A stretch of 64,000 bases of DNA from Moraxellaceae bacterium (GCA_004173455.1 SECL01000014.1:1-64000), one strand, 5' to 3'; positions 11,291 through 21,904 are shown, counted from the stretch's first letter. Made by a program: numbers and translations. Notes: generated from the letters alone by a model not told the origin.

Positions 11291-12847
11291 TCAATTCACC
11301 ACTTGCTTAATCACTTCAAACATTTCGGTAGCCTGCAATCCACGCTCACCGTTTTGCGCCAATAAATCGCCTGCTGCGGCATGCAAAGCCACAATGTCAT
11401 GTAGGGGTAAGTCTGGTAATTGTGCTAGCAGTCCACCCGCCATACCAGCCAATATGTCGCCCATGCCTGCCGTGGCCATGCCGGGATTACCCAGACCACA
11501 AATCGTTAAACCTGCATCATTAACGCTATCTAGGCTTAAACTACCTGCACCTTTAAGTAGCCAGTTACCACCAAATTTATCCTGTAACGCATAGATTGCC
11601 GCAATTCGATCCTGCTCTATCGCGGATACCGTCATATTCAGTAAACGAGCCGCTTCACCAGAATGCGGGGTTAAGTACCAATGTTGGTGCAACGCTGTGT
11701 TTATGTGCTGTTCATCAGCCAAGTGCCACAACGCATCGGCATCAATCACCACATGCTTAATGGTTTCAGCCTGCTCTAATACCGGTAAAAATGCTTGCCA
11801 GACTGCCTTGCCCCACTCATGCCGCCCTAGCCCCATTCCAATCACAATACAATCCATGGACTGGCTAATCTGCGCTGCAAACTCAGGCGTTATCTTGTCC
11901 ACAATAGGCAAAGCCAGTGTCATGACATTGGGGCAACGACTTATTGCAGCACTATGATGCTTTGCATGGGTGAGCAAGGTCACTTTACCAGCCCCACTCG
12001 CCAATGCTGCCTCAGCAGACATCATAGATGCACCACCCATATTTTCATCACCACCAATAATCAACACATGACCATACGTTCCTTTGTGTCCGGTTTTAGA
12101 ACGCTTGGGCAAAACAGGTGCTTGAAGATCAAGAAAGGCTAAGGGTGTTACCGTATAATTTGGCGGAATTAACTGAATCAGGCGCAGTTGTCCTGCATAG
12201 GCTTTGCCTTGACCAGTCAATAAACCGGCTTTATATGCCAAAACAGTGAGCGTTAAATCTACCTGACAGGCAACGCCGAGTACAGCACCCGTATTGGCTT
12301 CAATGCCGCTGGGAATATCTAATGCCACCTTGTAGCCGCTACATTGATTAAACTGTTGAATAGCAGCTTGATACACGGTGTTAATTTCCCGGTTTAAGCC
12401 AATACCAAACAGCGCATCAATCTGAATGCTCGTATGCTGCAAATGGATAGCTGACAGCGGATGGCACGCGCTATAGATCTCAACCTGCTGCGCCACGGCA
12501 TACGCTTTGGCCTGTTTTGCAGTATCAGTCTGTGGTGTCTCTACCTGATACACCCATACGCTAAATCCACTTTGTTTGAGATAAGCGGCCAGTAGCCAGC
12601 CATCACCGCCATTGTTGCCTGCACCGCACCAAACCCCAATGCTGACTGGTACGGTTAATTGTCCTGTTGTTGGTGCTTTAACTGGCAATGCACCCTGCGC
12701 TTGTTTTAATGTGCCGATATATTGCACAATATGTTGCATCATTTGCCATGCGGCCTGCTGCATGAGTCCATAACTGCTGTTTCCGGCAGCAAACCAGCGT
12801 TGCTCCCAAGCTTGCACCTGTTTACGGCTCAATACTTCTGGACGCAT
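11291..12847 (-). CDS. nnr: Bifunctional NAD(P)H-hydrate epimerase / ADP-dependent NAD(P)H-hydrate dehydratase
   Basis: N-terminal GVWCGAGNNGGDGWLLAAYL; C-terminal KGTYGHVLIIGGDENMGGASMMSAEAALASGAGKV, TPHSGEAARLL, GNPGMATAGMGDILAGM. Confidence 0.93.
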   Translation of the reverse strand: MRPEVLSRKQVQAWEQRWFAAGNSSYGLMQQAAWQMMQHIVQYIGTLKQAQGALPVKAPTTGQLTVPVSIGVWCGAGNNGGDGWLLAAYLKQSGFSVWVYQVETPQTDTAKQAKAYAVAQQVEIYSACHPLSAIHLQHTSIQIDALFGIGLNREINTVYQAAIQQFNQCSGYKVALDIPSGIEANTGAVLGVACQVDLTLTVLAYKAGLLTGQGKAYAGQLRLIQLIPPNYTVTPLAFLDLQAPVLPKRSKTGHKGTYGHVLIIGGDENMGGASMMSAEAALASGAGKVTLLTHAKHHSAAISRCPNVMTLALPIVDKITPEFAAQISQSMDCIVIGMGLGRHEWGKAVWQAFLPVLEQAETIKHVVIDADALWHLADEQHINTALHQHWYLTPHSGEAARLLNMTVSAIEQDRIAAIYALQDKFGGNWLLKGAGSLSLDSVNDAGLTICGLGNPGMATAGMGDILAGMAGGLLAQLPDLPLHDIVALHAAAGDLLAQNGERGLQATEMFEVIKQVVN

Positions 12848-12951
12848 GCCTCACTCCTTTTTGATGGTAATACTTCTATTTCAACTGGGTTGATCATGAC
12901 ATTTTTTCAAATGGCTTGTCATTGTTTCAGCCCTCCTCTTGGCTGGATTAT

Positions 12952-14049
12952 ATGAGCGGTAAAAAGGCCAATATCCCCTTGCTGGATGAGGCATTACAAC
13001 ACAATCCGCAAGCCCTCAAAGACTGGATTAAGGCACAGGCACGCCAGCTTGGTTTTTCAGATTGTGGCATTGCTCCACCAAACACCCAAGACCAAATGCC
13101 CCATTTGCAGCAATACCTTGCCGATGGCTTTCATGCCGACATGGATTATCTGGCCGCCAATCTTTCCATACGCGCCAATCCTGCGCTATTAGTATCCAAT
13201 ACCCGCAGTATTATTTGTGTGCGTATGGATTATCTGGCGGAAGCACCACCACACCGTTATGTACCGCATGAACCCAATCAGGCCATTGTCGCGCGTTATG
13301 CCCGCGGTCGTGATTATCATAAGGTCGTGCGTGGTCGCCTTAAGCAACTGGCACGTTTGATTGAAGAAAAAATTGGTTCATTTGAATCGCGGCCTTTTGC
13401 TGACTCTGCGCCCATTTTTGAGAAAGCCCTTGCTGAAAAAAGTGGCCTCGGCTGGACAGGCAAACACACCTTACTCATTAACAAAAAAGCCGGTTCATTC
13501 TTTTTTCTGGGTGAATTATTTACCAGTTTGGATTTGCCGTTTGACACGCCTGCCACAGCGCATTGTGGCAGTTGCTCAGCCTGTATTGATATTTGCCCGA
13601 CACAAGCGATCGTGGCACCTTACCGACTGGATGCGCGTAAATGTATTGCGTATCTGACCATTGAATATCAGGGTATTATTGCTGAGGAATTTCGCAAACC
13701 CATTGGTAATCGGGTCTTTGGCTGTGATGATTGCCAACTGATTTGTCCGTGGAATAGCTTTGCCCAACTGTCCAGAGAAGATGACTTCAAGGCACGCCAT
13801 AACTTAAATCAGGCCACTTTGCTGGAACTCTGGCAATGGAGTGAGCAGGAATTTTTAAGCAAAACTGAAGGCAGCGCTATCCGGCGTACTGGTTATCAGG
13901 GCTTTATGCGCAATGTGGCAATTGGCCTTGGCAATGCAGACTTTGACCCGGCTATTATTGCAGCACTACAGCGCAGCCAGCATGATGAGGTGGTTCAAGT
14001 TCATGTAGACTGGGCGCTTAAAGAGCAAAAATTAAAAAACCGAAATTAA
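12952..14049 (+). CDS. queG: Epoxyqueuosine reductase
   Basis: Two 4Fe-4S motifs CGSCSACIDICPT and CDDCQLICPWN; GWTGKHTLLINKKAGSFFFLGE; start at MSGKK. Confidence 0.93.
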   Translation: MSGKKANIPLLDEALQHNPQALKDWIKAQARQLGFSDCGIAPPNTQDQMPHLQQYLADGFHADMDYLAANLSIRANPALLVSNTRSIICVRMDYLAEAPPHRYVPHEPNQAIVARYARGRDYHKVVRGRLKQLARLIEEKIGSFESRPFADSAPIFEKALAEKSGLGWTGKHTLLINKKAGSFFFLGELFTSLDLPFDTPATAHCGSCSACIDICPTQAIVAPYRLDARKCIAYLTIEYQGIIAEEFRKPIGNRVFGCDDCQLICPWNSFAQLSREDDFKARHNLNQATLLELWQWSEQEFLSKTEGSAIRRTGYQGFMRNVAIGLGNADFDPAIIAALQRSQHDEVVQVHVDWALKEQKLKNRN

Positions 14050-14066
14050 AAAAACAAAAGTAAAAA

Positions 14067-14085
14067 CCCCAGTCATAGACTGAGG
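14067..14085 (-). terminator. Putative terminator of the LysM/BON gene
   Basis: Minus strand CCTCAGTC TAT GACTGGGG followed by TTTTTACTTTTG. Confidence 0.55.
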
Positions 14086-14155
14086 TCATCAGTATTTAAA
14101 AGCCACATTGTATGCGCAATGTATACACTTAGGCTTTTAAATTATTCTTAAACCC

Positions 14156-14692
14156 TTAGCTTGGAATGCGCAGCACCTGACCCGGATAAATCTTGTCAGG
14201 ACTGCTTAACATGGGCTGATTGGCTTCAAAAATTTTCTGGTATTGATTGGCATCGCCATACACTTCTTTGGAAATCTTGGATAAATTGTCACCGGATTTT
14301 ACGGTATACATTTTACTTTCTGGTGCAGGGGTTTGCACCATAATATGATCCACTACTTTGGCCACATGATCTACATTTCCGGCCGCCAGAATGACTTTTT
14401 CACGGTCAGCCTGAGTTTTTGCGGTTCCGCTGATTTCAGCAGTATCTGTATTGCCTTCGTAATGAATATTTAAGCCATCAATACCTAGACCCAAACCGTT
14501 AATGCGATTGAGCAGCAGATTGGCAATCACTTGAGGATTAGGCTCGGCAGGGGCTGCCGGACGTGGGGTTGCTTGTTGCGGTGCGGTAGGGACTGCCTGA
14601 TGCGTGGTATTTGGATTAGCCGCAGGGGTTGCCTCCTGCTTGTGACCTGTCAGTTTCTCACCAATGCCTTTTGTAAAATTAAAAATGCCCAT
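14156..14692 (-). CDS. BON + LysM domain protein (Kbp/YgaU-like)
   Basis: BON region VIANLLLNRINGLGLGIDGLNIHYEGNTDTAEISGTAKTQADREKVILAAGNV; LysM YTVKSGDNLSKISKEVYGDANQYQKIFEANQPMLSSPDKIYPGQVLRIP. Confidence 0.9.
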   Translation of the reverse strand: MGIFNFTKGIGEKLTGHKQEATPAANPNTTHQAVPTAPQQATPRPAAPAEPNPQVIANLLLNRINGLGLGIDGLNIHYEGNTDTAEISGTAKTQADREKVILAAGNVDHVAKVVDHIMVQTPAPESKMYTVKSGDNLSKISKEVYGDANQYQKIFEANQPMLSSPDKIYPGQVLRIPS

Positions 14693-14961
14693 GCTGTGTT
14701 CTCCATCTTTTATTGCCTAAACCCCTATCAATCAAAACCTGTATCAATTGGGTTTGGGCTTTTGCAGAAAATTTATGAATATCCAGCCTAAAAGGTTTTG
14801 AACCCTCGTGTGTGTAAGTCGCGTTGTAGTCCGTAGCGTATTGTTTTAATACTTGTGCGCAAATTGATATGAATATGCATCCCAGTGTATGGCGTGTAAG
14901 ACTTAGGTCGTTTATGACTCCATTTACTTTCCAATACTTTTTTAAAAATGCTAGGCAACAA

Positions 14962-14984
14962 AAAACCGCGACGAGCGCGGTTTT
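14962..14984 (-). terminator. Intrinsic terminator of acpP
   Basis: Minus strand AAAACCGCG CTCGT CGCGGTTTT TTG. Confidence 0.8.
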
Positions 14985-15014
14985 AATGCAAGCCTTATTA
15001 CCTTAAAGCAGTAA

Positions 15015-15257
15015 TCAGGCTTCGCCTACTTTCGCACCGACATAATCAATGGCGGATTGAACGGTAGTAATGGCATTAGAATCTTCATCAGGAATGGTAA
15101 TGCCAAAGTCATTCTCAAATGACATGACCAGCTCTACCAAATCCAATGAATCTGCACCCAGATCGTCCATGAAAGATGCTTCATTCTTGATGTCTTCAGC
15201 ACGCATACCGAGCTGTTCAGCCACAGCTTTTTTAATGCGTTGTTCGATATCGCTCAC
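15015..15257 (-). CDS. acpP: Acyl carrier protein
   Basis: [17 protein letters not shown]...[31 protein letters not shown] start preferred because the upstream ATG in the ORF track overlaps the GAGGAG Shine-Dalgarno. Confidence 0.95.
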   Translation of the reverse strand: MSDIEQRIKKAVAEQLGMRAEDIKNEASFMDDLGADSLDLVELVMSFENDFGITIPDEDSNAITTVQSAIDYVGAKVGEA

Positions 15258-15345
15258 AGGAATTCTCCTCATGCATGTGGCGTTATTAAATGTACCGGCC
15301 TAGTTTAGACTAAACTGCAACAATTACAAAGAACCAAAATGATTT

Positions 15346-16119
15346 TTAATGCATGTATAAGCCGCCATTGACGGGCAAAACAGTACCGGTTATGTAACCA
15401 GAATTTTCACTGGCCAGAAAACTAACGGCATTAGCGATGTCTTGCGGCGTTCCTAGCCGGTTGACTGCAATCTGTGTGAGCATCTTTGCGGTAGATTCTG
15501 TACTGAGTTTTTCGGTCATATCAGTGGCAATAAAACCTGGCGCCACGCAGTTGACCGTAATGTTGCGACTGCCCATTTCACGCGCCAAACTGCGGCTAAA
15601 GCCTTCCATGCCTGCTTTTGCTGCCGCATAGTTGGCCTGCCCACCATTGCCCATTTGTGCGATGACCGAACTGATATTAATGATGCGGCCAAAACGCATT
15701 TTGGTCATGCCGCGCAGCACGCGCTTGGACAACTGAAATACTGCACCTAAATGAATGGATAAAATATCGCTCCAGTCCTCATTGCTCATGCGCAATAACA
15801 GGTTATCACGGGTAATGCCAGCATTGTTGACCAATACAGCAACAGGGCCAAACTGCACCTCAACCTGCGCAACCAACTGGTCAATGGCAGTGCTATCACG
15901 TACATCCAGCACCATACCCATACCCTGATCAGCCAGTTTTTCACGGATTTGAGCCGCACCTTCAGCAGTAGTGGCTGTTCCAATGACAAACATGCCATCC
16001 TGTGCCAGTTGCTGAGCAATGGCAGCGCCAATCCCCCGCGTTGCACCCGTCACCAAGGCTACTTTTTTGCTATTTTTCGCGCTTGTTTGAGGATTCAATG
16101 TATGACTATCGGTACTCAT
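15346..16119 (-). CDS. fabG: 3-oxoacyl-ACP reductase
   Basis: KVALVTGATRGIGAAIAQQLA; NNAGITRDNLLLRM; YAAAKAGMEGFSRSLARE; in operon with acpP and fabD. Confidence 0.93.
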   Translation of the reverse strand: MSTDSHTLNPQTSAKNSKKVALVTGATRGIGAAIAQQLAQDGMFVIGTATTAEGAAQIREKLADQGMGMVLDVRDSTAIDQLVAQVEVQFGPVAVLVNNAGITRDNLLLRMSNEDWSDILSIHLGAVFQLSKRVLRGMTKMRFGRIINISSVIAQMGNGGQANYAAAKAGMEGFSRSLAREMGSRNITVNCVAPGFIATDMTEKLSTESTAKMLTQIAVNRLGTPQDIANAVSFLASENSGYITGTVLPVNGGLYMH

Positions 16120-17099
16120 GCCAGTTTTCCTTCTGCCAGAGAAATTGCACTCAAGGCATCTTCCAGACGGGTACGCGTATCGGTTGCATAAGCAGCTTTG
16201 ACGCTTGGTAGCCGCTTGGCCAGATTGGCCAGCACATTACCAGCCCCGCACTCCACCACATATTCGGTACCCAGACTAGCCAGCATTTGCATGCTTTGCG
16301 TCCAGCGTACCGGCCGATACAACTGGTGAATCAGTACCGTTTTGATGCTATCGACATCAGCCTCAATCTGGGCATTGACGTTTTGCACGACTGGAATAAT
16401 CGGCGCATTGAATTGGGTATTGGCTAAAGCTTGTGCCAGTTTTTCGGCCGCAGGCTGCATGAGCGCGCAATGTGAAGGCACGCTCACCGGCAATACAATG
16501 GCTTTGGCACCCTGCTCCTTGGCCTGCACAATAGCTTGAGTTACCGCTTCTTTAGTGCCGGCAATAACCACTTGGCCAGCAGCGTTATAATTGGCCGCTT
16601 CTACCACCTGTCCGGTTTGCCCAGCGATCAGCGCGCACAAGTTTTCAATTTCACGATCAGTCTTGCCCAGTAGAGCAGCCATCGCGCCCTGACCTTCTGC
16701 GACCGCATCCTGCATAAGCTGCCCACGTAAATGAACCAGCTTGACTGCATCACTGAGACTAAGGCTACCTGCCGCCACCAAGGCGCTATATTCACCCAAG
16801 GAATGACCGGCCATGACTACAGGCATAACGCCGCCCAGCTCCTGCCATAAGCGCCAGATCGCGATACTGGCGGTCAGCAATACCGGCTGAGTATAGGCAG
16901 TTTGATCCAGTTGCTCGCCACTTTGGGCTATTTGCCATAGGTCAAAACCCAGTGCTGTACTGCTTTCATCAAAGGTTTGCCTAATCAGGCTAAACTGTTC
17001 AGCCAGCTCGGCCAGCATGCCTGCCTTTTGCGAACCTTGACCCGGAAAAACAAAGGCAGTATATCCCTGAAGCTTAGGGAGACTGATGGACGCTGTCAT
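16116..17099 (-). CDS. fabD: Malonyl CoA-ACP transacylase
   Basis: YTAFVFPGQGSQKAGML; MAGHSLGEYSALVAAG; 4-bp overlap with fabG; AAGGA upstream of the ATG at 17099. Confidence 0.94.
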   Translation of the reverse strand: MTASISLPKLQGYTAFVFPGQGSQKAGMLAELAEQFSLIRQTFDESSTALGFDLWQIAQSGEQLDQTAYTQPVLLTASIAIWRLWQELGGVMPVVMAGHSLGEYSALVAAGSLSLSDAVKLVHLRGQLMQDAVAEGQGAMAALLGKTDREIENLCALIAGQTGQVVEAANYNAAGQVVIAGTKEAVTQAIVQAKEQGAKAIVLPVSVPSHCALMQPAAEKLAQALANTQFNAPIIPVVQNVNAQIEADVDSIKTVLIHQLYRPVRWTQSMQMLASLGTEYVVECGAGNVLANLAKRLPSVKAAYATDTRTRLEDALSAISLAEGKLA

Positions 17100-17195
17100 G
17101 TGCAAGATTCCTTAAGACCTCTTGTCGTGTTGCCCTGATATACCATACGGCCAGATCAGGGCTTGAAGTCAACATCAATAAAAAGTCAATAAAAA

Positions 17196-17213
17196 TGGGA
17201 GCCTAAGCTCCCA
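17196..17213 (-). terminator. Intrinsic terminator downstream of rpmF
   Basis: Minus strand TGGGAGC TTAG GCTCCCA TTTTTATTG. Confidence 0.75.
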
Positions 17214-17256
17214 CTCGGTTGATCAATGGCGGCATAAAATGCGCACCCCAGATCAA

Positions 17257-17442
17257 TTATTCTGCTGTAGCGGGTGTAGCAAACAGTTGACGACCACGAT
17301 AGAAACCATCTTTGGTCACATGGTGACGCAAGTGGGTTTCACCGGTGGTTTGATCCACGGATACAGTGTTGGCAGTAAGTGCATCGTGCGAACGGCGCAT
17401 GTCACGGCGAGCACGGCTTTTACGGTTTTGCTGAACGGCCAT
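17257..17442 (-). CDS. rpmF: 50S ribosomal protein L32
   Basis: [22 protein letters not shown]...[20 protein letters not shown]. Confidence 0.95.
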   Translation of the reverse strand: MAVQQNRKSRARRDMRRSHDALTANTVSVDQTTGETHLRHHVTKDGFYRGRQLFATPATAE

Positions 17443-17511
17443 GAGAGGCTCCTTAATAACTGATCAAATATGATCGACAATAACTTAAATCTGTGCTGAA
17501 TCCTGAAAATA

Positions 17512-18135
17512 TCAGGAATCCAGTTTACCCTTAAGATTGGCCAGCGCCTCAAACGGATTATCACGCTTGATCTGCTCTGGTTCATCTTCCACTACCGGCT
17601 GATGTCTGTTTTCGCACTCATCATGACGTGGAGAAATAGGCACCGACAATAATAACTCGTCTTCTAGCAGCTCGATCAGGTCAATCATCTGGGCATCATC
17701 TACCCCATGGACCACCTGCTCTTCGCTTAAAATCACGAAATCAGCATCTTCATCCAGACGCGCGATCTGTTTTTCAGCAGTCAGCAATGCCAGATGCACT
17801 TCAGTCGCCACCGGAACCTCAACCAGCTCCAGACAACGCTGACAAGTCATGGGCACGATGGCAACAAGTGTTCCATCAAGCCATGCAATGCGTTGATACT
17901 CATCCATATACAGACGACAATCAACCTGCACCGTCAGCGCATCAGTGTCAGACTGACCCGCAGGTACAGTGGCTTCACTGGCAATACGCGCAAAACGGCT
18001 TAATGGCACCAGACCAGACCAGCTAAAGCCCTGCTCCGCCCACTTAAAGGGCTCAATGCGAGACGGTAACTGGGATGCACTCGATGAAGCGTGCATTGAT
18101 GATCCGTTATTTGATGAAAAATTATTTACTGACAT
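17512..18135 (-). CDS. yceD: YceD/DUF177 family (23S rRNA accumulation protein)
   Basis: MTCQRCLELVEVPVATEVHLALL, DADFVILSEEQVVHGVDDAQMIDLIELLEDELLLSVPISPRHDEC; immediately upstream of rpmF. Confidence 0.88.
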   Translation of the reverse strand: MSVNNFSSNNGSSMHASSSASQLPSRIEPFKWAEQGFSWSGLVPLSRFARIASEATVPAGQSDTDALTVQVDCRLYMDEYQRIAWLDGTLVAIVPMTCQRCLELVEVPVATEVHLALLTAEKQIARLDEDADFVILSEEQVVHGVDDAQMIDLIELLEDELLLSVPISPRHDECENRHQPVVEDEPEQIKRDNPFEALANLKGKLDS

Positions 18136-18287
18136 GATTTGCTAACATATACAGGGCGGCAATTCTACAAAGTTGTGAACGCGCTGTCAAAGAATAAGAT
18201 GCTATTTTATACGCTAGGGGGAAATTTTCATAGCCATAGCAGACAAAAACCAACTTGGCTGGCTACACCAACAGTTTAGGACGATGA

Positions 18288-18413
18288 GGATCATATAGCA
18301 AAACAGCTACTATTTACTGGGCTGCGCATCGCTGTAAGCTTGGATACACCCCATCTTTAGTATTTATCCTAGCAGCTATATTCTTTATCGTTGTACTGAC
18401 GGCCATAGTGTGA
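18288..18413 (+). other. Start-less 41-codon open frame with a hydrophobic C-terminal helix (possible gene remnant)
   Basis: Between two TGA stops: GSYSKTATIYWAAHRCKLGYTPSLVFILAAIFFIVVLTAIV*. Confidence 0.2.
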
Positions 18414-18534
18414 AACCTGCTGTTTTACATTTTTTAAAGTGAACGCCATCAAAATCAACTAAACTCAACGCCACTAGCAGTTAAAGTCATAAAATACCAC
18501 TTCATGGGATTGCTTTTAATATATTGAAAGGAAC

Positions 18535-19158
18535 ATGAACATGCTGCATTTACGTATTCATCCAGAAAATCCACAACCGCGTTTGATCCAGCAGGCTGTG
18601 GACCGGTTTTGCGCTGGTGATGTGGCGGTTTATCCAACTGATGCCTGCTATGCCATTGGCTGCCACATTGGCGATAAGGCGGCAATGGAAAAAATTGGTC
18701 AGATTCGGCGTTTACCCGTACAGCACCAATATGCCATTTTGTGTCGGGATTTGTCCGATATTGCCACTTATGCCAAAGTTGACAACAGTACCTACCGTTT
18801 ATTGAAGGCCAATACCCCCAGTATTTGTACTTTTATCCTGCCAGCCACCAGCGAAGTGCCGCGCCGCCTGTTACACCCCAAGAAAAAAACCATTGGCATT
18901 CGCATTCCAACCAATCCCATTTGTCAGGCACTGCTTGAAGAACTTAATGAACCTCTGCTGACCAGTACGCTGATTTTGCCGGGTCAAGATATGCCTTTTG
19001 ATGATCCTTACGATATTGAAATGCAATTGGGCAAGCAAATTGATGTGTTTATTGATGGCGGCGTGAGTAGTCGTGGTGTGACCAGTATTATTGACTTATC
19101 CGGCGATTATCCAGTAGTGGTACGCGAAGGCATGGGAAATGTTAGCGCATTCGCATAA
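18535..19158 (+). CDS. yciO: YciO-type L-threonylcarbamoyladenylate synthase family protein
   Basis: YrdC-like fold: AVYPTDACYAIGCHIGDKAAMEKIGQIRRLPVQHQYAILCRDLSDIATYA...KKKTIGIRIP. Confidence 0.85.
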   Translation: MNMLHLRIHPENPQPRLIQQAVDRFCAGDVAVYPTDACYAIGCHIGDKAAMEKIGQIRRLPVQHQYAILCRDLSDIATYAKVDNSTYRLLKANTPSICTFILPATSEVPRRLLHPKKKTIGIRIPTNPICQALLEELNEPLLTSTLILPGQDMPFDDPYDIEMQLGKQIDVFIDGGVSSRGVTSIIDLSGDYPVVVREGMGNVSAFA

Positions 19159-19529
19159 TTACCTATAACAATAAATCACTTGGTCTATTTTTTTATTCGG
19201 TTTTAGCCTGTTTAGCGTTACCAAAGCAACGGGCTAAGCTGTTCTTTTCTTAAAATAAGATAGTTTATAAACTGACTGATCGTTCACACTTAAGCTTGTT
19301 GTTTGTTGTACAATCTACGAATTAACAATGCAAAACTGTCAAATTTTGTAAATCCGTAGAGTTGGCATAGAAAGTGCTCACTAAACGCGCCTGTTTCTTT
19401 TTAGTAAAAATTCCTGTTTTTTTAAAACTATGGGCTTTTGCTAAAGTCAGCGCGTTTGAGTGCTGATATTGCCCAGACGACGATAACTATTTTTCATGCC
19501 TTTTGTATAAATTCGCGTGGCCTAATTAT

Positions 19530-20336
19530 ATGAACCAACAACAAATTGCTGGTGTGCCTGCTCAGACTACGGTTGCCCGTATTCATGATGAGTGGTTCTC
19601 CCAGATACCCGACGACCTATATATCCCGCCTGAGGCGTTTCAGATATTACTGGAATACTTTGAAGGACCGCTGGATTTCTTACTGTATCTTGTGCATAAA
19701 AACGGCCTAAATCTGCTTGAGCTGGACATTGCGCCCATTGCCACCCAGTACCTGCATTATATTCAGGGCATGAAAGCCTTGAATATTGAGTTGGCGGCTG
19801 ACTATATGGTCATGGCGGCGTCATTGGCCGATATCAAGTCACGCCTGCTGTTGCCCAAACCCCAGATTGCCAAGCCCGAAGATGACCCACGTCAGGATTT
19901 GCTAAGCCGCCTGCAAAACTATGCCAAGGTCAAGCAGGGCGCGATGTGGCTGAGTGCCTGCCAGATTCTGGAGCGTGATGTGTTTGAGGCCAATAGCACC
20001 GTGGCGGCTGTTTATTGCCACGATGATGAGCATTTTGACGCCAGCCTGCTGCATGAGGCTATGGCACTACTACTCAAGCGTCCACGTCTGCAAACCCATC
20101 AGGTTGAGGTTGAGCCGGTACAACTGGAAGAACGTATTGGTTTTATCCGTAAAATGACCGCTCAGGGTGGCGTGCTGTCGTTTCACCAGCTGATTAATCC
20201 ACTGCAAGGTCACATGGGCATTGTAGTGACGTTTATGGCCGTGCTGGAGCTGGTGCGTCTGGGCGAGCTTGACATTCGGGGCTGTGGGATTGAACAGCCA
20301 TTGGCAGTTGAAGGACGGCAAAGCCATGCAGCCTGA
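19530..20336 (+). CDS. scpA: Segregation and condensation protein A
   Basis: YFEGPLDFLLYLVHKNGLNLLELDIAPIATQYLHYI...AADYMVMAASLADIKSRLLLP; start at MNQQQ. Confidence 0.92.
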   Translation: MNQQQIAGVPAQTTVARIHDEWFSQIPDDLYIPPEAFQILLEYFEGPLDFLLYLVHKNGLNLLELDIAPIATQYLHYIQGMKALNIELAADYMVMAASLADIKSRLLLPKPQIAKPEDDPRQDLLSRLQNYAKVKQGAMWLSACQILERDVFEANSTVAAVYCHDDEHFDASLLHEAMALLLKRPRLQTHQVEVEPVQLEERIGFIRKMTAQGGVLSFHQLINPLQGHMGIVVTFMAVLELVRLGELDIRGCGIEQPLAVEGRQSHAA

Positions 20337-20937
20337 TTCTGCCTTGTCGCATCCAGCACCGTCTAGTATTGCATCGCATCATCCAGTCAATATTATTGAT
20401 GATGCCTTGCTGCGGCTGGAAGCGCTGATTTTTGCCAGTGAAGGGCCAGTGAGCCTAAACCAGCTAAAGCATGCCTTTGACGACAGTATAAGTAACACGC
20501 AAATCAGGCAATGGCTGGAGTTGCTGGCTGCCCGCCAGAACAACCGTGCCATTGAGCTGATTGAAACGGCACAGGGCTATCGCTTTCAGGTGCGTGAACA
20601 TTACAGCAGCCTGATTGCCAAAGTCTGGCCTGAACGTCCGGTGCGGCTGTCCAGCGCATTGCTCGAAACGCTGGCCGTGATTGCCTACCATCAGTCGGTG
20701 ACTCGCGCTGATATTGAACATATTCGTGGTGTATCCGTAAACAGTCAGATTTTGAGAACATTATTTGACCGTCAATGGATTACCGAATCCGGTTTTCGTG
20801 AGATTCCAGGGCGGCCTGCCCTGCTGGTGACCACGAAACATTTTTTAAATGCTTTTGGCCTCGTGTCATTAAATGCTTTACCACCGCTAGAAGATGTCAA
20901 GGAAGTACTGGATACTTTTAACGATAGTTTATCGTGA
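20326..20937 (+). CDS. scpB: Segregation and condensation protein B
   Basis: LRLEALIFASEGPVSLNQLKHAF...LLETLAVIAYHQSVTRADIEHIRGVSVNSQILRTLFDRQWI; overlaps scpA by 11 bp. Confidence 0.92.
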   Translation: MQPDSALSHPAPSSIASHHPVNIIDDALLRLEALIFASEGPVSLNQLKHAFDDSISNTQIRQWLELLAARQNNRAIELIETAQGYRFQVREHYSSLIAKVWPERPVRLSSALLETLAVIAYHQSVTRADIEHIRGVSVNSQILRTLFDRQWITESGFREIPGRPALLVTTKHFLNAFGLVSLNALPPLEDVKEVLDTFNDSLS

Positions 20938-20998
20938 CAGACCCAGACGGATGCACCAGCGTGGTTAAGGCGGTTTTTTTATTAAGGTTGTGTTTGCT

Positions 20999-21859
20999 AT
21001 GAGTGAAAAGTTACAAAAAGTGCTGGCCAGAGTGGGTCTGGGCTCACGCCGCTATATGGAAGAAGTGATTGCTGCCGGACGTGTCAGCGTGAATGGTCGT
21101 ATTGCCCAAGTGGGTGAACGTATTGAGCCGGGTGATGAGTTGCGTATTGATGGCCGCAAGGTTCAGTTCCAGCTGGAAGATGAAGTGCGCCGCCGTGTGT
21201 TGGTGTATTACAAGCCGGAAGGTGAAATCTGTTCACGCAACGACCCCGAAGGCCGTACTACTGTGTTTGAACACCTGCCACAAATTGCCAATGATCGCTG
21301 GGTGATGGTGGGACGTCTGGACATTAATAGTACGGGTTTGTTGCTGTTTACCAATGATGGTGAGCTGGCCAATCGCCTGATGCATCCGTCCAATGAAGTG
21401 GAACGTGAATATGCCGTGCGCGTGATGGGTGAAGTCACTGCCGAAGCGCGTAAAAACCTATTGGCTGGTGTAGAGCTGGAAGATGGCCCGGCCAAGTTTG
21501 AATCGTTTAGTGAAATTGGTGGCGAAGGCATTAACCGCTGGTATCAGGTGGTGGTGAAAGAAGGCCGTAACCGCGAGGTGCGTCGCCTGTTTGAATCACA
21601 AGGTCTTAAGGTAAGTCGCTTGCTGCGTACCCGCTATGGTTCGGTGATTTTGCCGCGTGAGCTGCGTACTGGCCGCTGGGTCGAGCTGGACAAGCATGAC
21701 ATTGATAATCTGGTGAAATCGGTTGAACTAAAACCCCGCATTGGCACAGGCTTATATGGTATGGCCAAGCGTCGCGCCGAGCGTCAGGTGGAAAATCCAC
21801 TGCCAGCGCGTCGTGGTGGTTTCCTGCGTCAGCAAAAACGCGATACCAGTGTGAAATAA
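20999..21859 (+). CDS. rluB: 23S rRNA pseudouridine(2605) synthase RluB
   Basis: S4 domain [52 protein letters not shown]; downstream of scpAB. Confidence 0.92.
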   Translation: MSEKLQKVLARVGLGSRRYMEEVIAAGRVSVNGRIAQVGERIEPGDELRIDGRKVQFQLEDEVRRRVLVYYKPEGEICSRNDPEGRTTVFEHLPQIANDRWVMVGRLDINSTGLLLFTNDGELANRLMHPSNEVEREYAVRVMGEVTAEARKNLLAGVELEDGPAKFESFSEIGGEGINRWYQVVVKEGRNREVRRLFESQGLKVSRLLRTRYGSVILPRELRTGRWVELDKHDIDNLVKSVELKPRIGTGLYGMAKRRAERQVENPLPARRGGFLRQQKRDTSVK

Positions 21860-21881
21860 CTTTTTGCGCTGAATCAAAAAA

Positions 21882-21904
21882 GCCTGTTTAGCGATTAAAC
21901 AGGC
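21882..21904. terminator. Bidirectional terminator between rluB and bfr
   Basis: aaaaaa GCCTGTTTA gcgat TAAACAGGC tttttt. Confidence 0.85.
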
